This document shows, one piece after another, positions 7,091-16,798 of a stretch of 64,000 nucleotides of DNA. The notes below the pieces were generated by a model. That model was not told the origin of the DNA and did not search any database. It saw nothing but the letters and a program-made list of their open reading frames with translations. The position numbers were made by a program, and so were the translations under genes. Source of the stretch: Helicobacter suis (GTDB lineage Bacteria > Campylobacterota > Campylobacteria > Campylobacterales > Helicobacteraceae); assembly GCF_902196125.1 (NCBI RefSeq), contig NZ_CABIKG010000001.1, forward strand, positions 1 to 64,000. The letters run 5' to 3'. Position 1 is the first letter of the stretch, and each line of letters begins with the position of its first letter.

Positions 7091-8425
7091 TTGGGTTTTT
7101 CAAGACTCGGATTTATTTTAGCCACTTTGGGTAGCTCAATTGGGCTAGGCCATATTTGGCGTTTTCCTTACATGGCAGGTAGCAATGGTGGGGGGGCTTT
7201 TGTTTTGCTCTATCTTGGCTTAACTTTAAGCTTAGGTATTACCATGCTATTAGTGGATATGATCATTGGAAACTTAGGGCGTAAAGATGTTGTATCTTGT
7301 TATGAGCACCTTAATACTAAGCATAAGAAAGTCTGGCGCTTTAGCGCTATTTTTCTATGTGCAGGGCCTATTATTCTCTCTTTTTATGCAGTTGTACTAG
7401 GCTGGGTATTTTATTATCTTGTTGTAGTTAGTTTTCATTTGCCTAGCTCTTTAAAGGCCTCTAAAGCCTTATTTGTACACCTTAGCACTGTAGATTTATT
7501 TTGGCCAATTGTAGGTTTTAGTCTATGGTTGTGGCTCACTGTTTATATCGTATCTAAGGGCATTAAAGAGGGGATTGAACGGTTAAGCTTGTATCTCATG
7601 CCTCTTTTATTTTTGGTTTTTATCGGGCTTTTAATTTATGCCATGTCCATGCCAAGTTTCCATCAAGCTCTCCACTATATGTTTATCTTTGATACTAGCA
7701 AGATCACCATATCCGTTTTAATTGACGCACTAGGACAAATGTTTTTTTCTTTGAGTTTAGGTGTGGGGACTATTAGCACCTATGCCGCTTTTACTAAATC
7801 TGATGAGAATTTATTAGGGAGTTCTTTATGGGTGGTTTTACCCGGTATTGCTATCTCTCTAATTGCTGGTTTGATGATTTTTACCTTTATTTTTAATTTC
7901 CACGGTGAACCCTCACAAGGGGTGGGTTTAGTCTTTATTTCTCTACCACTTGTATTTTACCAAATGGGATTAGCCGGCTCTATTATAGCCCTCTTATTCT
8001 TTTTAGCCTTAATTTTTGCAGGCATCACCTCTACTGTTTCTATCGTTGAGCCTACTGTTTTATATTTAATGCACCATTTTAAATGGAGTCGCACCCGAGC
8101 ATGTTGGTTTGTTGGTTTATTAACTTATATTTTAGGTTTATTGGTTATTCTATCTGGTTGTAAAGATTATGCGTCAATGCTTACTTTTGGGGGCAAGAAT
8201 ATTTTTGCTTGGACGGACTTTATCACCTCTAGTGTACTTATGCCTTTGGGTGGGTTATTTTCTGTGATCTTCTTGGGCTATTTCATGGATAAAAAACGCA
8301 TTTACAAGTCTAGTAAACGCTTTTTGAGTCGCTTAGGTTTTTTAGTGTGGTTTTTTGCGGTGCGCTTTGTCGCACCTGTGGTTGTCTTTTTAATTTTAGT
8401 TTTACAATTTAGTAAAAATGCGTAG
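7091..8425 (+). CDS. NSS-family sodium-dependent transporter 2
   Basis: A second NSS symporter of identical length (444 residues), clearly a tandem paralogue of its upstream neighbour: GFSRLGFILATLGSSIGLGHIWRFPY is shared almost fully, as are GPIILSFYAVVLGWVFYYL and the LPGIAISLIAGLMIFTF region. The start is TTG (7091) with an AGGGGG ribosome site, the frame running directly into the signature. The C-terminus overlaps pldA by 8 nt. The two transporters have diverged considerably outside the helices, so they may have different substrates or work as a pair. A G7 tract falls in the NGGGA coding stretch. Confidence 0.9.
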   Translation: MGFSRLGFILATLGSSIGLGHIWRFPYMAGSNGGGAFVLLYLGLTLSLGITMLLVDMIIGNLGRKDVVSCYEHLNTKHKKVWRFSAIFLCAGPIILSFYAVVLGWVFYYLVVVSFHLPSSLKASKALFVHLSTVDLFWPIVGFSLWLWLTVYIVSKGIKEGIERLSLYLMPLLFLVFIGLLIYAMSMPSFHQALHYMFIFDTSKITISVLIDALGQMFFSLSLGVGTISTYAAFTKSDENLLGSSLWVVLPGIAISLIAGLMIFTFIFNFHGEPSQGVGLVFISLPLVFYQMGLAGSIIALLFFLALIFAGITSTVSIVEPTVLYLMHHFKWSRTRACWFVGLLTYILGLLVILSGCKDYASMLTFGGKNIFAWTDFITSSVLMPLGGLFSVIFLGYFMDKKRIYKSSKRFLSRLGFLVWFFAVRFVAPVVVFLILVLQFSKNA

Positions 8426-9464
8426 AATTGTACTAGCATTTGTTTTGCTAGCTACACTCAAAGCAGATTTTCTTAACCCACAAATTAAAAAGGACGATGA
8501 TCCCATTTCTATCAACTTTTACAAACCTTGGTACTACAATCTTAAAAATAGCTGGGAGGTTGCACCTAAAAAAGCTAAAAAGCGCAATATTCTTATAGAA
8601 TTTGCTAAAAAATACCTAGATATTATGGAATATAGGGGAACTTATTTTCTACCCCTTTATTATAGCTTTACACCTATTTATCAGTGGTATCACCCGGATA
8701 TTAATCGCTACCAACCTGTAGATTTTAAATTCCAAATTAGTTTTAAAGTGCCTGTGATTCACCATTTTCTCTACACAAAAGGTACGCTTTATTTAGCCTA
8801 TACTGAAACTAACTGGTTTCAAATCTATAATAACCCCCAAAGCGCGCCCATGCGCATGGTTAACTACATGCCCGAACTCATTTACATTTACCCGCTTAAA
8901 ATCCCGCTTTTTAAAAAGAGTTGGGGGAGCTTTAGCGAGTTTTGGATCGGCTGGCAGCATATTTCTAATGGTATTGGGGGTAGGCAGTGTTACCAGCCCT
9001 ATGCAAATGGCAATGCCTTAGGGGCTTTTCCGGGAAATCCGGTAACAGTGATTAAAGAAGATGGCCAAAGGGTGTATGAGGGGGGCTGTCGCTCTGTAAG
9101 TGCGGGGCAGCGCCCGGTATTTCACTTAGTGTGGCAAAAGGGGGGGTTAAAAATCAATGTGGCTTACTGGCCTTATATCCCTTATAACCAATCTAACCCC
9201 GATTTGATCGCTTACATGGGTTATGGAAATGCCTTAGTGGATTATCGCAGAGGAAGGCATCATTTTGAACTTAGACTCTATGATATTTTTACAGACTATT
9301 GGCGCTATAGGCGTTGGCATGGGGCAATTCGCATAGGCTATACTTTCAGGATTAGCCGCTTTGTAGGGCTTTATTTGCAGTATTTTAACGGCTATGGAGA
9401 CGGGCTTTATGAGTATAATGTCTTTTCTAATCGCTTTGGGGTGGGTATTCGCCTTAACCCCTAG
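8418..9464 (+). CDS. pldA: Outer membrane phospholipase A
   Basis: A 348-residue outer-membrane beta-barrel phospholipase that cleaves acyl chains from phospholipids, calcium-dependent in the family. A short signal peptide (RRIVLAFVLLATLKADF) is followed by barrel strands. The catalytic His-Ser motif is visible as IGWQHISNGIGG (residues about 180), equivalent to the HxSNG of OMPLA, and NVAYWPYIPY is a later strand. The last residues form a final strand typical of barrels. A G7 tract lies at about 9140-9146 in WQKGGLK; H. pylori pldA is known to switch phase through a G tract. The gene overlaps the upstream symporter by 8 nt and the convergent dehydrogenase by 11 nt. Confidence 0.9.
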   Translation: MRRIVLAFVLLATLKADFLNPQIKKDDDPISINFYKPWYYNLKNSWEVAPKKAKKRNILIEFAKKYLDIMEYRGTYFLPLYYSFTPIYQWYHPDINRYQPVDFKFQISFKVPVIHHFLYTKGTLYLAYTETNWFQIYNNPQSAPMRMVNYMPELIYIYPLKIPLFKKSWGSFSEFWIGWQHISNGIGGRQCYQPYANGNALGAFPGNPVTVIKEDGQRVYEGGCRSVSAGQRPVFHLVWQKGGLKINVAYWPYIPYNQSNPDLIAYMGYGNALVDYRRGRHHFELRLYDIFTDYWRYRRWHGAIRIGYTFRISRFVGLYLQYFNGYGDGLYEYNVFSNRFGVGIRLNP

Positions 9465-10398
9465 TTTGTAAATATTGCTTTACATTTTCAATCGTGGCTG
9501 TAATGAGTTTTTTAATTGAATCTCCATAACCCCATGCAATATGTGGCGTGAGTAAAAGTTTAGGCTGGATACTTGTATCTAAAAAGGGGTGATTAGCCAC
9601 CATAGGCTCTTTTTCTAGCACATCTGTAGCGTAGTAGAAGTTTTGCTCTTTAAGCGCCTTAGCCACCTCCTGCTCATTAACAATCCCACCCCGCCCTACA
9701 TTGATCAAAATAGCCCTTTCTTTAAGAAGTTTAAGCTCTTTGGTGCGGATTAAATTATAGGTTTGGTTATTAAGAGGCGCGTGGATAGAGATCACATCGC
9801 TTTCTTGTAATAAAGTTTCTAGGGGTTTTTGCGGGTAAGTATTATCGCTATTGCGCCCACTGGTGGAGGTATAGCTCACATGCGCGCCAAAACTTTGGGC
9901 AATGCGCGCTACATTTTTACCAATCGCCCCAAGCCCAATAATTCCCCATTGCCTATTTTCTAAAGAGATTAAATCTTTATTAAAGTGGGTAAAAATCTCG
10001 CTTTTGCAATACTCCCCGCTCTTGCAGTAGTGATCGTAATAGGCCATGTTAGAAAGCAGACTCAAAGCTAAAGCAAAGGTGTGCATGGTAACGCTGTGAG
10101 TAGAATAGCCGGCGACATTTTTAATTTGTATGCCTAGTTCTTTTGCCACAGCGTGATCGATCATATTTGTACCGGTAGCGGTGATACAGATACATTTAAG
10201 TTTGGGAAGGGATTTTAAAGTTTGTCCATCAAGTGGGACTTTATTTAAAATCACAATCTCAGCCTCTTTACAGCGCTCTAGCACTAAATCTTGAGAAGTT
10301 CCCGGATAAGAGATAAGCTCTACAAATTCAGCCAAAGCGTCTAACTTATTTTTACGCCCTAGAGAAAGCGCCTCTAGTACAACAGCTACAGGTTTCAT
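9454..10398 (-). CDS. D-2-hydroxyacid dehydrogenase
   Basis: A 314-residue NAD-dependent dehydrogenase of the D-isomer 2-hydroxyacid family (glycerate/lactate/phosphoglycerate type). The nucleotide-binding motif is WGIIGLGAIGKNVARIA at residues about 150-165. The catalytic residues are the Arg in NVGRGGIVNE (about 233), the Glu in VLEKEPM and the His in LTPHIAWG. It lacks the C-terminal ACT domain of full-length SerA. It is the last gene of the ABC uptake operon, its start overlapping the binding-protein stop by 4 nt (ATGA). The context suggests use of the imported compound, but the substrate is not determinable. Confidence 0.85.
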   Translation of the reverse strand: MKPVAVVLEALSLGRKNKLDALAEFVELISYPGTSQDLVLERCKEAEIVILNKVPLDGQTLKSLPKLKCICITATGTNMIDHAVAKELGIQIKNVAGYSTHSVTMHTFALALSLLSNMAYYDHYCKSGEYCKSEIFTHFNKDLISLENRQWGIIGLGAIGKNVARIAQSFGAHVSYTSTSGRNSDNTYPQKPLETLLQESDVISIHAPLNNQTYNLIRTKELKLLKERAILINVGRGGIVNEQEVAKALKEQNFYYATDVLEKEPMVANHPFLDTSIQPKLLLTPHIAWGYGDSIKKLITATIENVKQYLQTRG

Positions 10399-11234
10399 TG
10401 CTCAAAAATAACCGTGCTAGGATTAATATCATTGCCATAAATAGGTTTAAGCGTGGTGTTATAAGCCTCCTTCATAAAACCACTTTTAGTGAGTTTGTCT
10501 ATTTCTTGATCAAGCCAATCTAATAAAGCCTTATCGCCCTTTTTCACCGCTGGAGCGATCACATCTTGCTCGCCTAAATTAGGAATGCCTACTTTAAATT
10601 CGGGGTTTTGCTTCACCCATGCAAATAAAAGCGTGTTGTCATGGGCTAGGGCTATTCCGCGGTTATTTTTAAGAGCCAAGAAAGTTTCGGTATTTTGATC
10701 GTATTTAAGTAGGTGGATAGAAGGGTAATTTCTGGAGAAGTAAAAATCTGCTGTTGTACCTTTGTTGACAATTAAGGGTTGATTTTTACTCTTTAGATCG
10801 GCTATGCTTTTAATCACCCCATCTTTAGACACCACGCCTAAGGCCACTTTCATATAAGGTTTAGCAAAATCCACTACCGCCTCTCTTTCTCTAGTCTTAG
10901 TAAAATTAGCCATGATCACATCTACTTTATTGGCTTTCAAAAACTCCACCCGAGCGGCTGCCTCAACGGGGATAAATTGGATCTTTTTTGCATCGCCTAA
11001 TAAGTCTTTAGCTATTTGCTTAGCAATATAGACATCAAAACCTTGATATTGCCCCTTGCTATCTACAAAGCCAAAGGGGGGTTTATCGCTAAAAACCCCC
11101 ACTTTTAATATTCCCCTCTCTTTGATAGCAGAAAGCCCCTCTTGAGCCTTAGACTTGTGATCAGAACACCCGCTTATAAAAAAGAGCGCTAGCAAAGCGC
11201 TTAGACCTCCCAAAACCCTTAAAAACACACGCAT
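10395..11234 (-). CDS. Amino-acid ABC transporter substrate-binding lipoprotein
   Basis: A 279-residue periplasmic binding protein (SBP family 3) for a polar amino acid such as cysteine/cystine or glutamine. The signal peptide ends in a lipobox (LFFISGCSDHKS), so the mature N-terminal Cys is lipid-anchored. GILKVGVFSDKPPFGFVD and GFDVYIAKQIAKDL are typical of the family, and VDVIMANFTKTREREAVVDF carries the ligand-binding Arg region. It is followed at a 4-nt overlap by the dehydrogenase and preceded by the ATPase gene. It resembles the H. pylori protein annotated as glutamine-binding, but specificity is not certain. Confidence 0.9.
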   Translation of the reverse strand: MRVFLRVLGGLSALLALFFISGCSDHKSKAQEGLSAIKERGILKVGVFSDKPPFGFVDSKGQYQGFDVYIAKQIAKDLLGDAKKIQFIPVEAAARVEFLKANKVDVIMANFTKTREREAVVDFAKPYMKVALGVVSKDGVIKSIADLKSKNQPLIVNKGTTADFYFSRNYPSIHLLKYDQNTETFLALKNNRGIALAHDNTLLFAWVKQNPEFKVGIPNLGEQDVIAPAVKKGDKALLDWLDQEIDKLTKSGFMKEAYNTTLKPIYGNDINPSTVIFEQ

Positions 11235-11276
11235 ACAAAACTCCTTGCTAAAATTGCCCAGTCTAACAGCAAAAAA

Positions 11277-12020
11277 CTAACAAGCGCCTAAAAAATTAAA
11301 AATTTCTAAAAATTTTTGTGCCCGCTTGGATTTGGGTGAGGTGAAAAATTCTTGTGGGGGGGCTTGTTCTACTACTTGCCCTTGATCAAAAAATACAATG
11401 CGCTCAGCTACTTTTCTAGCAAACTTCATTTCATGGGTTACAATAATCATACTCATTCCCTCACTAGCTAACTCTAAAATCACTTCTAGCACTTCTTTAA
11501 CCATTTCTGGATCAAGCGAAGCGGTTACTTCATCAAAAAGCATCACCTCTGGCTCCATGCACAACGCGCGCACAATGGCTACTCTTTGCTTTTGTCCCCC
11601 GCTAAGCTCTCTTGGATAGGCTTGTTTTTTATGCTCTAATCCTACGCGTTTTAAAAGAGTGATGGCCCTTTCTTCTACTTCCTCTTTAACGCGTTTTTGT
11701 ACTTTTAAAGGCCCTAGTAAAATATTTTGTAAGACGCTTAAATGGGGAAAAAGTTCATAACTTTGAAAAACCATGCCAATATGTTGGCGGATTTGATTCC
11801 AATTTGTCTTAGGCGCGCTGATCTCTTGCCCTTTAAAAAAGATTAAACCTCCCTGTATGGGCTCTAACCCATTTAAACAGCGCAGAAAAGTACTTTTACC
11901 ACAGCCACTAGGCCCTAAAATCACCACCGCCTCACCCTTCTCTAGTTTAAAATCAATGCCATTAAGCACGACATGATCAACATAGGCTTTTTTGAGTTGT
12001 TTGGTTTCTAAGATTGGCAT
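11277..12020 (-). CDS. Polar amino-acid ABC transporter ATPase
   Basis: A 247-residue cytoplasmic ATPase of the GlnQ/HisP type that powers the importer. Walker A is GPSGCGKST (residues 34-42), the signature is LSGGQKQRVAIVRALC, and Walker B is VMLFDEVTASLD followed by the H-loop His in IIVTHEMKFARKV. It starts 1 base after the stop of the second permease, and the binding-protein gene follows after 42 bases. The full set (two permeases, ATPase, binding protein) is present in this operon. Confidence 0.93.
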   Translation of the reverse strand: MPILETKQLKKAYVDHVVLNGIDFKLEKGEAVVILGPSGCGKSTFLRCLNGLEPIQGGLIFFKGQEISAPKTNWNQIRQHIGMVFQSYELFPHLSVLQNILLGPLKVQKRVKEEVEERAITLLKRVGLEHKKQAYPRELSGGQKQRVAIVRALCMEPEVMLFDEVTASLDPEMVKEVLEVILELASEGMSMIIVTHEMKFARKVAERIVFFDQGQVVEQAPPQEFFTSPKSKRAQKFLEIFNFLGAC

Positions 12021-12021
12021 A

Positions 12022-12696
12022 CTAGCCCCTATGGTATTTTTTCTCTAGCCACTTGCTTAAGCAAGAGAGCGGGTAGCAAAGCAAAAAGTACACCCCAAAA
12101 ATCAAAGCATAGACATAAAAACTCGCATGGGGCATTTTAAAGAGATTAATTTCAATCATTTGTTGGCCTACCTTTAATAAATCTATCGCACCGATTAAAG
12201 ATACAAGCGAGGTGGTTTTAATCATGCGGGTAAAGAGATTAACACTAGAGGGTAAAAGGGCAAGAAAAGCTTGGGGAAAAAGAATAAAAAAGGTAATTTG
12301 CATGGGTTTTAAGCCTAAAGCTTTTGCGCTATAAGTTTGGTGTGGGCTAATAGAGGTAAGCGCGCCTCTGGTTAAATCCATCATTTCAGCTATACCCCAC
12401 ACACTAAAAACCACCACGCTAGCAAGCTCTGCACTAATGTGTAAGTTAAACCATGCAGAAAGCCCAAAATACACCACAAAGAGCCAAACAAGCAGGGGGA
12501 TAATGCGCACACTCTCTAAATACAAATGGCATAAAAAGCGCACAGATTTAGTACAAAAAGCCATCACAACCCCCATTAAAAGCCCCCCGATAATAGAAAT
12601 AACAATAGAAAGCAGGGCGATAAATAGCGTGGTTTTAAGCCCCTCTATTAAGCGGGCTAGATTATCCACCCCTAATAAAGACAAGCTCTCTAGCAT
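12022..12696 (-). CDS. Amino-acid ABC transporter permease 2
   Basis: A 224-residue inner-membrane permease of the HisM/GlnP family, one half of the translocation channel. GLKTTLFIALLSIVISIIGGLL is the first helix and the EAA-type coupling motif appears as YSAKALGLKPMQITFFILFPQAF. The ATG (12696) overlaps the stop of the preceding small ORF in the sequence ATGCTAG, which implies coupled translation. It pairs with the permease at 13436-14095. Confidence 0.9.
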   Translation of the reverse strand: MLESLSLLGVDNLARLIEGLKTTLFIALLSIVISIIGGLLMGVVMAFCTKSVRFLCHLYLESVRIIPLLVWLFVVYFGLSAWFNLHISAELASVVVFSVWGIAEMMDLTRGALTSISPHQTYSAKALGLKPMQITFFILFPQAFLALLPSSVNLFTRMIKTTSLVSLIGAIDLLKVGQQMIEINLFKMPHASFYVYALIFGVYFLLCYPLSCLSKWLEKKYHRG

Positions 12697-12950
12697 GTTT
12701 GATCTTGATAAGAAGTTTTTACAATTAAGGGCGTGGTTTTCATCTCTTGTATGCTTATAGCATTAAAATCTCTATGGAGGTAAATAAAGCAGTTAATAGA
12801 GGCTTTAAGCCTTTGGCTAGTTTCTTGCATGCCTTGTATTTTAGATAAAACACTTTGATAATTAGGGTGTATTTTTATGATGTAGATTTTAAACACAAGT
12901 AGGGTTTGATAACCGTTATCTAGCCTAAAATACGCCCCTTTTTTAATCAT
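12690..12950 (-). CDS. Unknown small protein C in the ABC operon
   Basis: An 86-residue ORF (ATG at 12950; a TTG at 12959 gives 89) with no recognisable family. It has a hydrophobic beta-rich centre (QTLLVFKIYIIKIH) and two cysteines, one at the very end (SYQDQTC). Its stop overlaps the start of permease 2 (ATGCTAG), which supports real translation. Its start overlaps the stop of ORF B near an A6 run. Losing one A there would join ORFs B and C into one frame, so B and C may be two halves of a single protein or of a recently broken gene. Confidence 0.45.
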   Translation of the reverse strand: MIKKGAYFRLDNGYQTLLVFKIYIIKIHPNYQSVLSKIQGMQETSQRLKASINCFIYLHRDFNAISIQEMKTTPLIVKTSYQDQTC

Positions 12951-13209
12951 TTTTTGCAAAACCCCACTTGTCTTTAGCGGGTGGAAAATGCCACCTATTC
13001 TCGCTTTTGTGGTACAACGCCCACATAAATTCGTATCTAGCGCAGGGAGTGCTAAAAGTTACACCTTTGGCAAATTGATGCGATTTGACTTGTAGGGAAG
13101 CTTTTTGGACGCTCAAACTCTGTAAAATCTCTACTATAAGGGCACAGAGTGAGAACCAAACTATCCTTACGGGCAACATCAGCCAAGCAAGCCTAAATCT
13201 TTTTAGCAT
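12943..13209 (-). CDS. Unknown small protein B in the ABC operon
   Basis: An 88-residue ORF starting ATG. The N-terminus has one membrane segment or uncleaved signal (LAWLMLPVRIVWFSLCALIVEIL) followed by a basic, probably periplasmic part with aromatic residues (ARYEFMWALYHKSENRWHF). No family is recognised. It overlaps ORF C by 8 nt, measured to its ATG, and the frame changes at an A6 run (GCAAAAAATGA). No strong ribosome site is seen. Confidence 0.4.
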   Translation of the reverse strand: MLKRFRLAWLMLPVRIVWFSLCALIVEILQSLSVQKASLQVKSHQFAKGVTFSTPCARYEFMWALYHKSENRWHFPPAKDKWGFAKND

Positions 13210-13240
13210 TTGGGTACTTTACAAGACTTATCTAAGTAGA

Positions 13241-13426
13241 TCACAAAATCCTCTTTAAGCCAAGAGAAATATAACCCTTAAGCCAAAGGATAAACGCGTT
13301 CTTATGATTTAAGATATTTAAAAGGGCTATGATCACAGCATAACCCCCTAAAAGACTCTTTGTTAAAGGATTTTGTAACAAGAGAATAAATAACCAACGC
13401 AGAATTTTTACAAGTTCAAAGAGCAA
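13241..13426 (-). CDS. Unknown small membrane protein A in the ABC operon
   Basis: A 61-residue ORF with two hydrophobic stretches (LRWLFILLLQNPL and LLGGYAVIIALLNIL) and a basic C-terminus. It starts with TTG nine bases after the stop of permease 1, with GGTAGGGG as possible ribosome site. No family is recognised. Its position, strand and tight spacing favour a real operon member, but at this length a chance ORF is possible. Confidence 0.35.
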   Translation of the reverse strand: MLFELVKILRWLFILLLQNPLTKSLLGGYAVIIALLNILNHKNAFILWLKGYISLGLKRIL

Positions 13427-13435
13427 GCAAAACCC

Positions 13436-14095
13436 CTACCATGTTTTTTTCTTATAGAATTGCTCAAGGGCTCTAAAAAGTAGGCTCAAAGGCAATAAAA
13501 CCACCAAATAAGTTAAAACTAACAAAATAAGCGCTTCTGTGGTTTTATAATAAATGCCAATCAGATCCTTAGCCACAAACATCACATCTGCTAGAGCAAT
13601 GGCGCTTACAACAGAGGTTTCTTTTAATAGAAAAATAACATTAGCGCCTAAAGAGGGTAAAGAGATAGCTAGACTTTGGGGGAGTAAAACATAATAAAGG
13701 CTTTGTAAGCGATTTAATCCCAAACTTAAAGCCGCCTCTATCTGCACTTTAGGCAGGGCTTTTAAACCGAGTAAAAAACTCTCTGCCATGTAAGCCCCCC
13801 CTAAAAAAGAAAGCCCGATAATCGCACATTGCATAGCGCTTAAAGAAAAACTCATTTCTTTCAAGCCGTAGTATAAAAAGAAAAGCTGGATAAGAAGGGG
13901 GGTGTTTCTAGCAATTTGTACATACACCCGCGCACAGGGCGCAAAAAAGGGTGTTTTAAAAAATAGAAAAAGTGCTATCAAAAAACCTAGCAAAGTTGCG
14001 CCTAAAATCCCAAAAAAAGCGATAAAGAGGCTAATTTTTAAACCCTGCGCAAAAGCAGGAATTGCATGCAACATAAAAGGCCAATCAAGCTCCAA
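13436..14095 (-). CDS. Amino-acid ABC transporter permease 1
   Basis: A 219-residue inner-membrane permease of the HisM/GlnP family and the first gene of the uptake operon. GLKISLFIAFFGILGATLLGFLIALFLFF is the first helix pair, ARNTPLLIQLFFLYYGL is the conserved segment of this family, and EAALSLGLNRLQSLYYVLLPQS is the coupling loop. Start is TTG at 14095. Unlike the compact GlnP-GlnP arrangement I recall from H. pylori, three small ORFs separate it from permease 2. Confidence 0.9.
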   Translation of the reverse strand: MELDWPFMLHAIPAFAQGLKISLFIAFFGILGATLLGFLIALFLFFKTPFFAPCARVYVQIARNTPLLIQLFFLYYGLKEMSFSLSAMQCAIIGLSFLGGAYMAESFLLGLKALPKVQIEAALSLGLNRLQSLYYVLLPQSLAISLPSLGANVIFLLKETSVVSAIALADVMFVAKDLIGIYYKTTEALILLVLTYLVVLLPLSLLFRALEQFYKKKTW

Positions 14096-14154
14096 GCTAT
14101 ACCCTTTGCCCCTTTAAAATTTCAGGAGCATATAGGGTTGTGCTTAAAATAAGC

Positions 14155-16713
14155 TTATAAACTAAAAGACTCCATGAGATGAAAATTCATGTAGCGATAA
14201 ATTTCAGATTTGCGCGCCTCTAGTTTGTCGGCTACTAGCTCCAAATATTCGCTAGAGGTGGGGATTTTACCCAGCAGGGCACAGACTGCACCAAGTTCAG
14301 CACTGCCTAAATACACCTGCGCGCCTTTGCCCATGCGGTTATCAAAGTTGCGGGTGGAGGTAGAAAACACCACCGCATTATCACGCACCCGTGCCTGATT
14401 GCCCATGCACAAACTACAGCCCGGAACTTCCGTACGCGCCCCTGCTGCCCCAAAGATAGCAAAATAACCCTCTTGTGTGAGCTGTTTTTCATCCATTTTA
14501 GTAGGAGGCACAATCCAAAGGCGGATAGGCGAAGCCCCCGCACCCTTTACAATTTCCCCAAAGGCTCTAAAATGCCCAATATTAGTCATGCAACTCCCGA
14601 TAAAGACTTCATCAATTTTATGGGGTCGTTTGGGATTATTAAGCACTTCGCTAAGCGTGGCTACATCGTCTGGATCATTAGGGCAGGCCAAAATGGGTTC
14701 TTTAATCTCATTTAAATCAATTTCAATTATAGCGGCGTACTCAGCATCTGCATCCGGTTCAAGTAAAACGGGGTTATTAATCCAGCTTTGCATTTTTTGC
14801 GCCCGCCTTCTTAAGGTTTCTTGGTGCTCATAGCCATTGACAATCATTTGCTCAATGAGTTTGATATTAGAGCTTAGATATTCAATAATAGGCTCTTTAT
14901 TTAAGCGCACAGTACAAGCTGCCGCACTTCTTTCAGCACTCGCATCGCTAAGCTCAAAGGCCTGTTCAATTTTGATATTGCCAAGCCCCTCAATCTCTAA
15001 AATCTTGCCATTAAAAATATTCTTCTTGCCCTTTTTCTCTACGGTGAGTAAGCCTTGTTTGATCGCATAGTAGGGAATGGCATTAACTAGGTCTCTAAGC
15101 GTAATACCCGGTTGCATTTGCCCTTTAAAGCGCACGAGCACAGATTCAGGCATGTTTAAGGGCATGGTTCCGGTTACGGCTGCAAAAGCCACAAGCCCGC
15201 TACCAGCTGGAAAACTAATCCCAAGAGGGAAACGAGTATGGCTATCGCCCCCAGTGCCTAAAGTATCGGGTAAGCCCATGCGATTTAGCCAAGAGTGGAT
15301 AATCCCGTCTTTGGGTCTGAGCGCTACCCCGCCCCTGCTAGTAAAAAATTGCGGTAAAGTGGCTTGTAAACGCACATCAGAGGGTTTTGGATAGGCCGCA
15401 GTGTGGCAAAAAGATTGGAGTACAAAATCTGCCTCAAAATGCAGGCTAGCTAACTCTTTAACTTCATCGCGCGTCATTGCCCCTGTGGTGTCTTGACTGC
15501 CCACAGTGCTAGCAAGCGGTTCACAATATGTCCCGGGGCGCACGCCCTCTACCCCGCATGCTTTCCCCACGATTTTTTGGGCTAGGCTGTAGCCTTTATT
15601 GCTTTCTTTAGGTTGTTTAGGTTTAGCAAAAACATCAGAGGGGGGGAGGTTTAGAAATTTACGCGCCTTGTTAGTCAAAGAGCGCCCAATAATTAGAGGA
15701 ATGCGCCCCCCCGCGCGGTATTCATCGGCTAGAGTGGTGGGTTCTAATTTAAAAGAACTAACCACATTGCCTTGTTTGCAAATTTCACCCCTATAAGGGT
15801 AGACCTCAATTATATCGCCCTCTTTTAAGTCTTTTACATCTGCTATTATGGGCAAAGCCCCGCTATCCTCGCAAGTAGCAAAGAAAATAGGCGCAATCAC
15901 GCCTCCGATAACCACACTCCCCGTTCTTTTATTGGGTACATAAGGAATATCCTTCCCAAAATGCCACATGATAGAGTTAGTCGCGCTTTTGCGTGAACTA
16001 CCTGTACCCACCACATCGCCTACATACACTACCGGTATACCCTTAGATTTGATATTCATCAAGCGTTCTTGGCAATTTTCTATGCGATTTTTTAGCATGG
16101 CATTAGCATGCAGGGGAATATCGCTACGGGTAAAAGCATCGCTAGCTGGGCTTAAATCATCAGTATTAGTTTCCCCATCAATTTTAAGCACGCACAGTTC
16201 TAGTTTTTCAGGTAAAGCCGGTTTATTTAAAAACCACTCCGCCTCAGCCCAAGATTTTAAAACCTCTTTTGCAAGGGGGTTAGTTTGGCTAAGTTTAGCG
16301 ATGATCTCAAAAGAGTTATAAACAAGTAAAGTTGATTTAAGAGCATTACAAGCAGCCTTAGCAATTTCTGTATCGCTACTTTGCAAGGCTTCAATTAAAG
16401 GCGCAACATTATAACCCCCAAGCATAGTCCCTAAATACTCTACCGCCTCTAGGGGGCTGAAATGTACGCATTCTACTTTTTTACTCACAAGATTGGCTAA
16501 AAATTCTGCTTTAACCTTTGCCCCTTCATCTACGCCCGGGCTCACACGATGAATCAACAAATCCTTAGCCTCGCTACACTCTGTTTTATCATTAGAGTAT
16601 AAAAGAATATTGACCACTCTTTCTACTTGTTCTGCATTTAAAGGCAAGGGGGGGATATGCTCCCTAGCACGCTCTCGCGTGATTTGTTGGTATTCTTGTA
16701 AAAAATTCAACAT
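14155..16713 (-). CDS. acnB: Aconitate hydratase B
   Basis: Bifunctional TCA-cycle enzyme interconverting citrate and isocitrate through a [4Fe-4S] cluster. The 852-residue length and domain order (HEAT-like N-terminal repeats, swivel domain with [17 protein letters not shown], then catalytic domains) fit AcnB. Cluster cysteines are visible as [11 protein letters not shown] and [12 protein letters not shown]. The active site segment [21 protein letters not shown] is intact. I chose the ATG at 16713 with AAGGAG upstream rather than an earlier in-frame start at 16752. It stands alone, divergent from mqnA. Confidence 0.96.
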   Translation of the reverse strand: MLNFLQEYQQITRERAREHIPPLPLNAEQVERVVNILLYSNDKTECSEAKDLLIHRVSPGVDEGAKVKAEFLANLVSKKVECVHFSPLEAVEYLGTMLGGYNVAPLIEALQSSDTEIAKAACNALKSTLLVYNSFEIIAKLSQTNPLAKEVLKSWAEAEWFLNKPALPEKLELCVLKIDGETNTDDLSPASDAFTRSDIPLHANAMLKNRIENCQERLMNIKSKGIPVVYVGDVVGTGSSRKSATNSIMWHFGKDIPYVPNKRTGSVVIGGVIAPIFFATCEDSGALPIIADVKDLKEGDIIEVYPYRGEICKQGNVVSSFKLEPTTLADEYRAGGRIPLIIGRSLTNKARKFLNLPPSDVFAKPKQPKESNKGYSLAQKIVGKACGVEGVRPGTYCEPLASTVGSQDTTGAMTRDEVKELASLHFEADFVLQSFCHTAAYPKPSDVRLQATLPQFFTSRGGVALRPKDGIIHSWLNRMGLPDTLGTGGDSHTRFPLGISFPAGSGLVAFAAVTGTMPLNMPESVLVRFKGQMQPGITLRDLVNAIPYYAIKQGLLTVEKKGKKNIFNGKILEIEGLGNIKIEQAFELSDASAERSAAACTVRLNKEPIIEYLSSNIKLIEQMIVNGYEHQETLRRRAQKMQSWINNPVLLEPDADAEYAAIIEIDLNEIKEPILACPNDPDDVATLSEVLNNPKRPHKIDEVFIGSCMTNIGHFRAFGEIVKGAGASPIRLWIVPPTKMDEKQLTQEGYFAIFGAAGARTEVPGCSLCMGNQARVRDNAVVFSTSTRNFDNRMGKGAQVYLGSAELGAVCALLGKIPTSSEYLELVADKLEARKSEIYRYMNFHLMESFSL

Positions 16714-16798
16714 ATCAACTCCTTCTAGGTTTATCTGAGTAGTATATAACAACTCGGTTATTTTTTTGCCATGTCTAAAAGATTATTAAAGGTTATGT

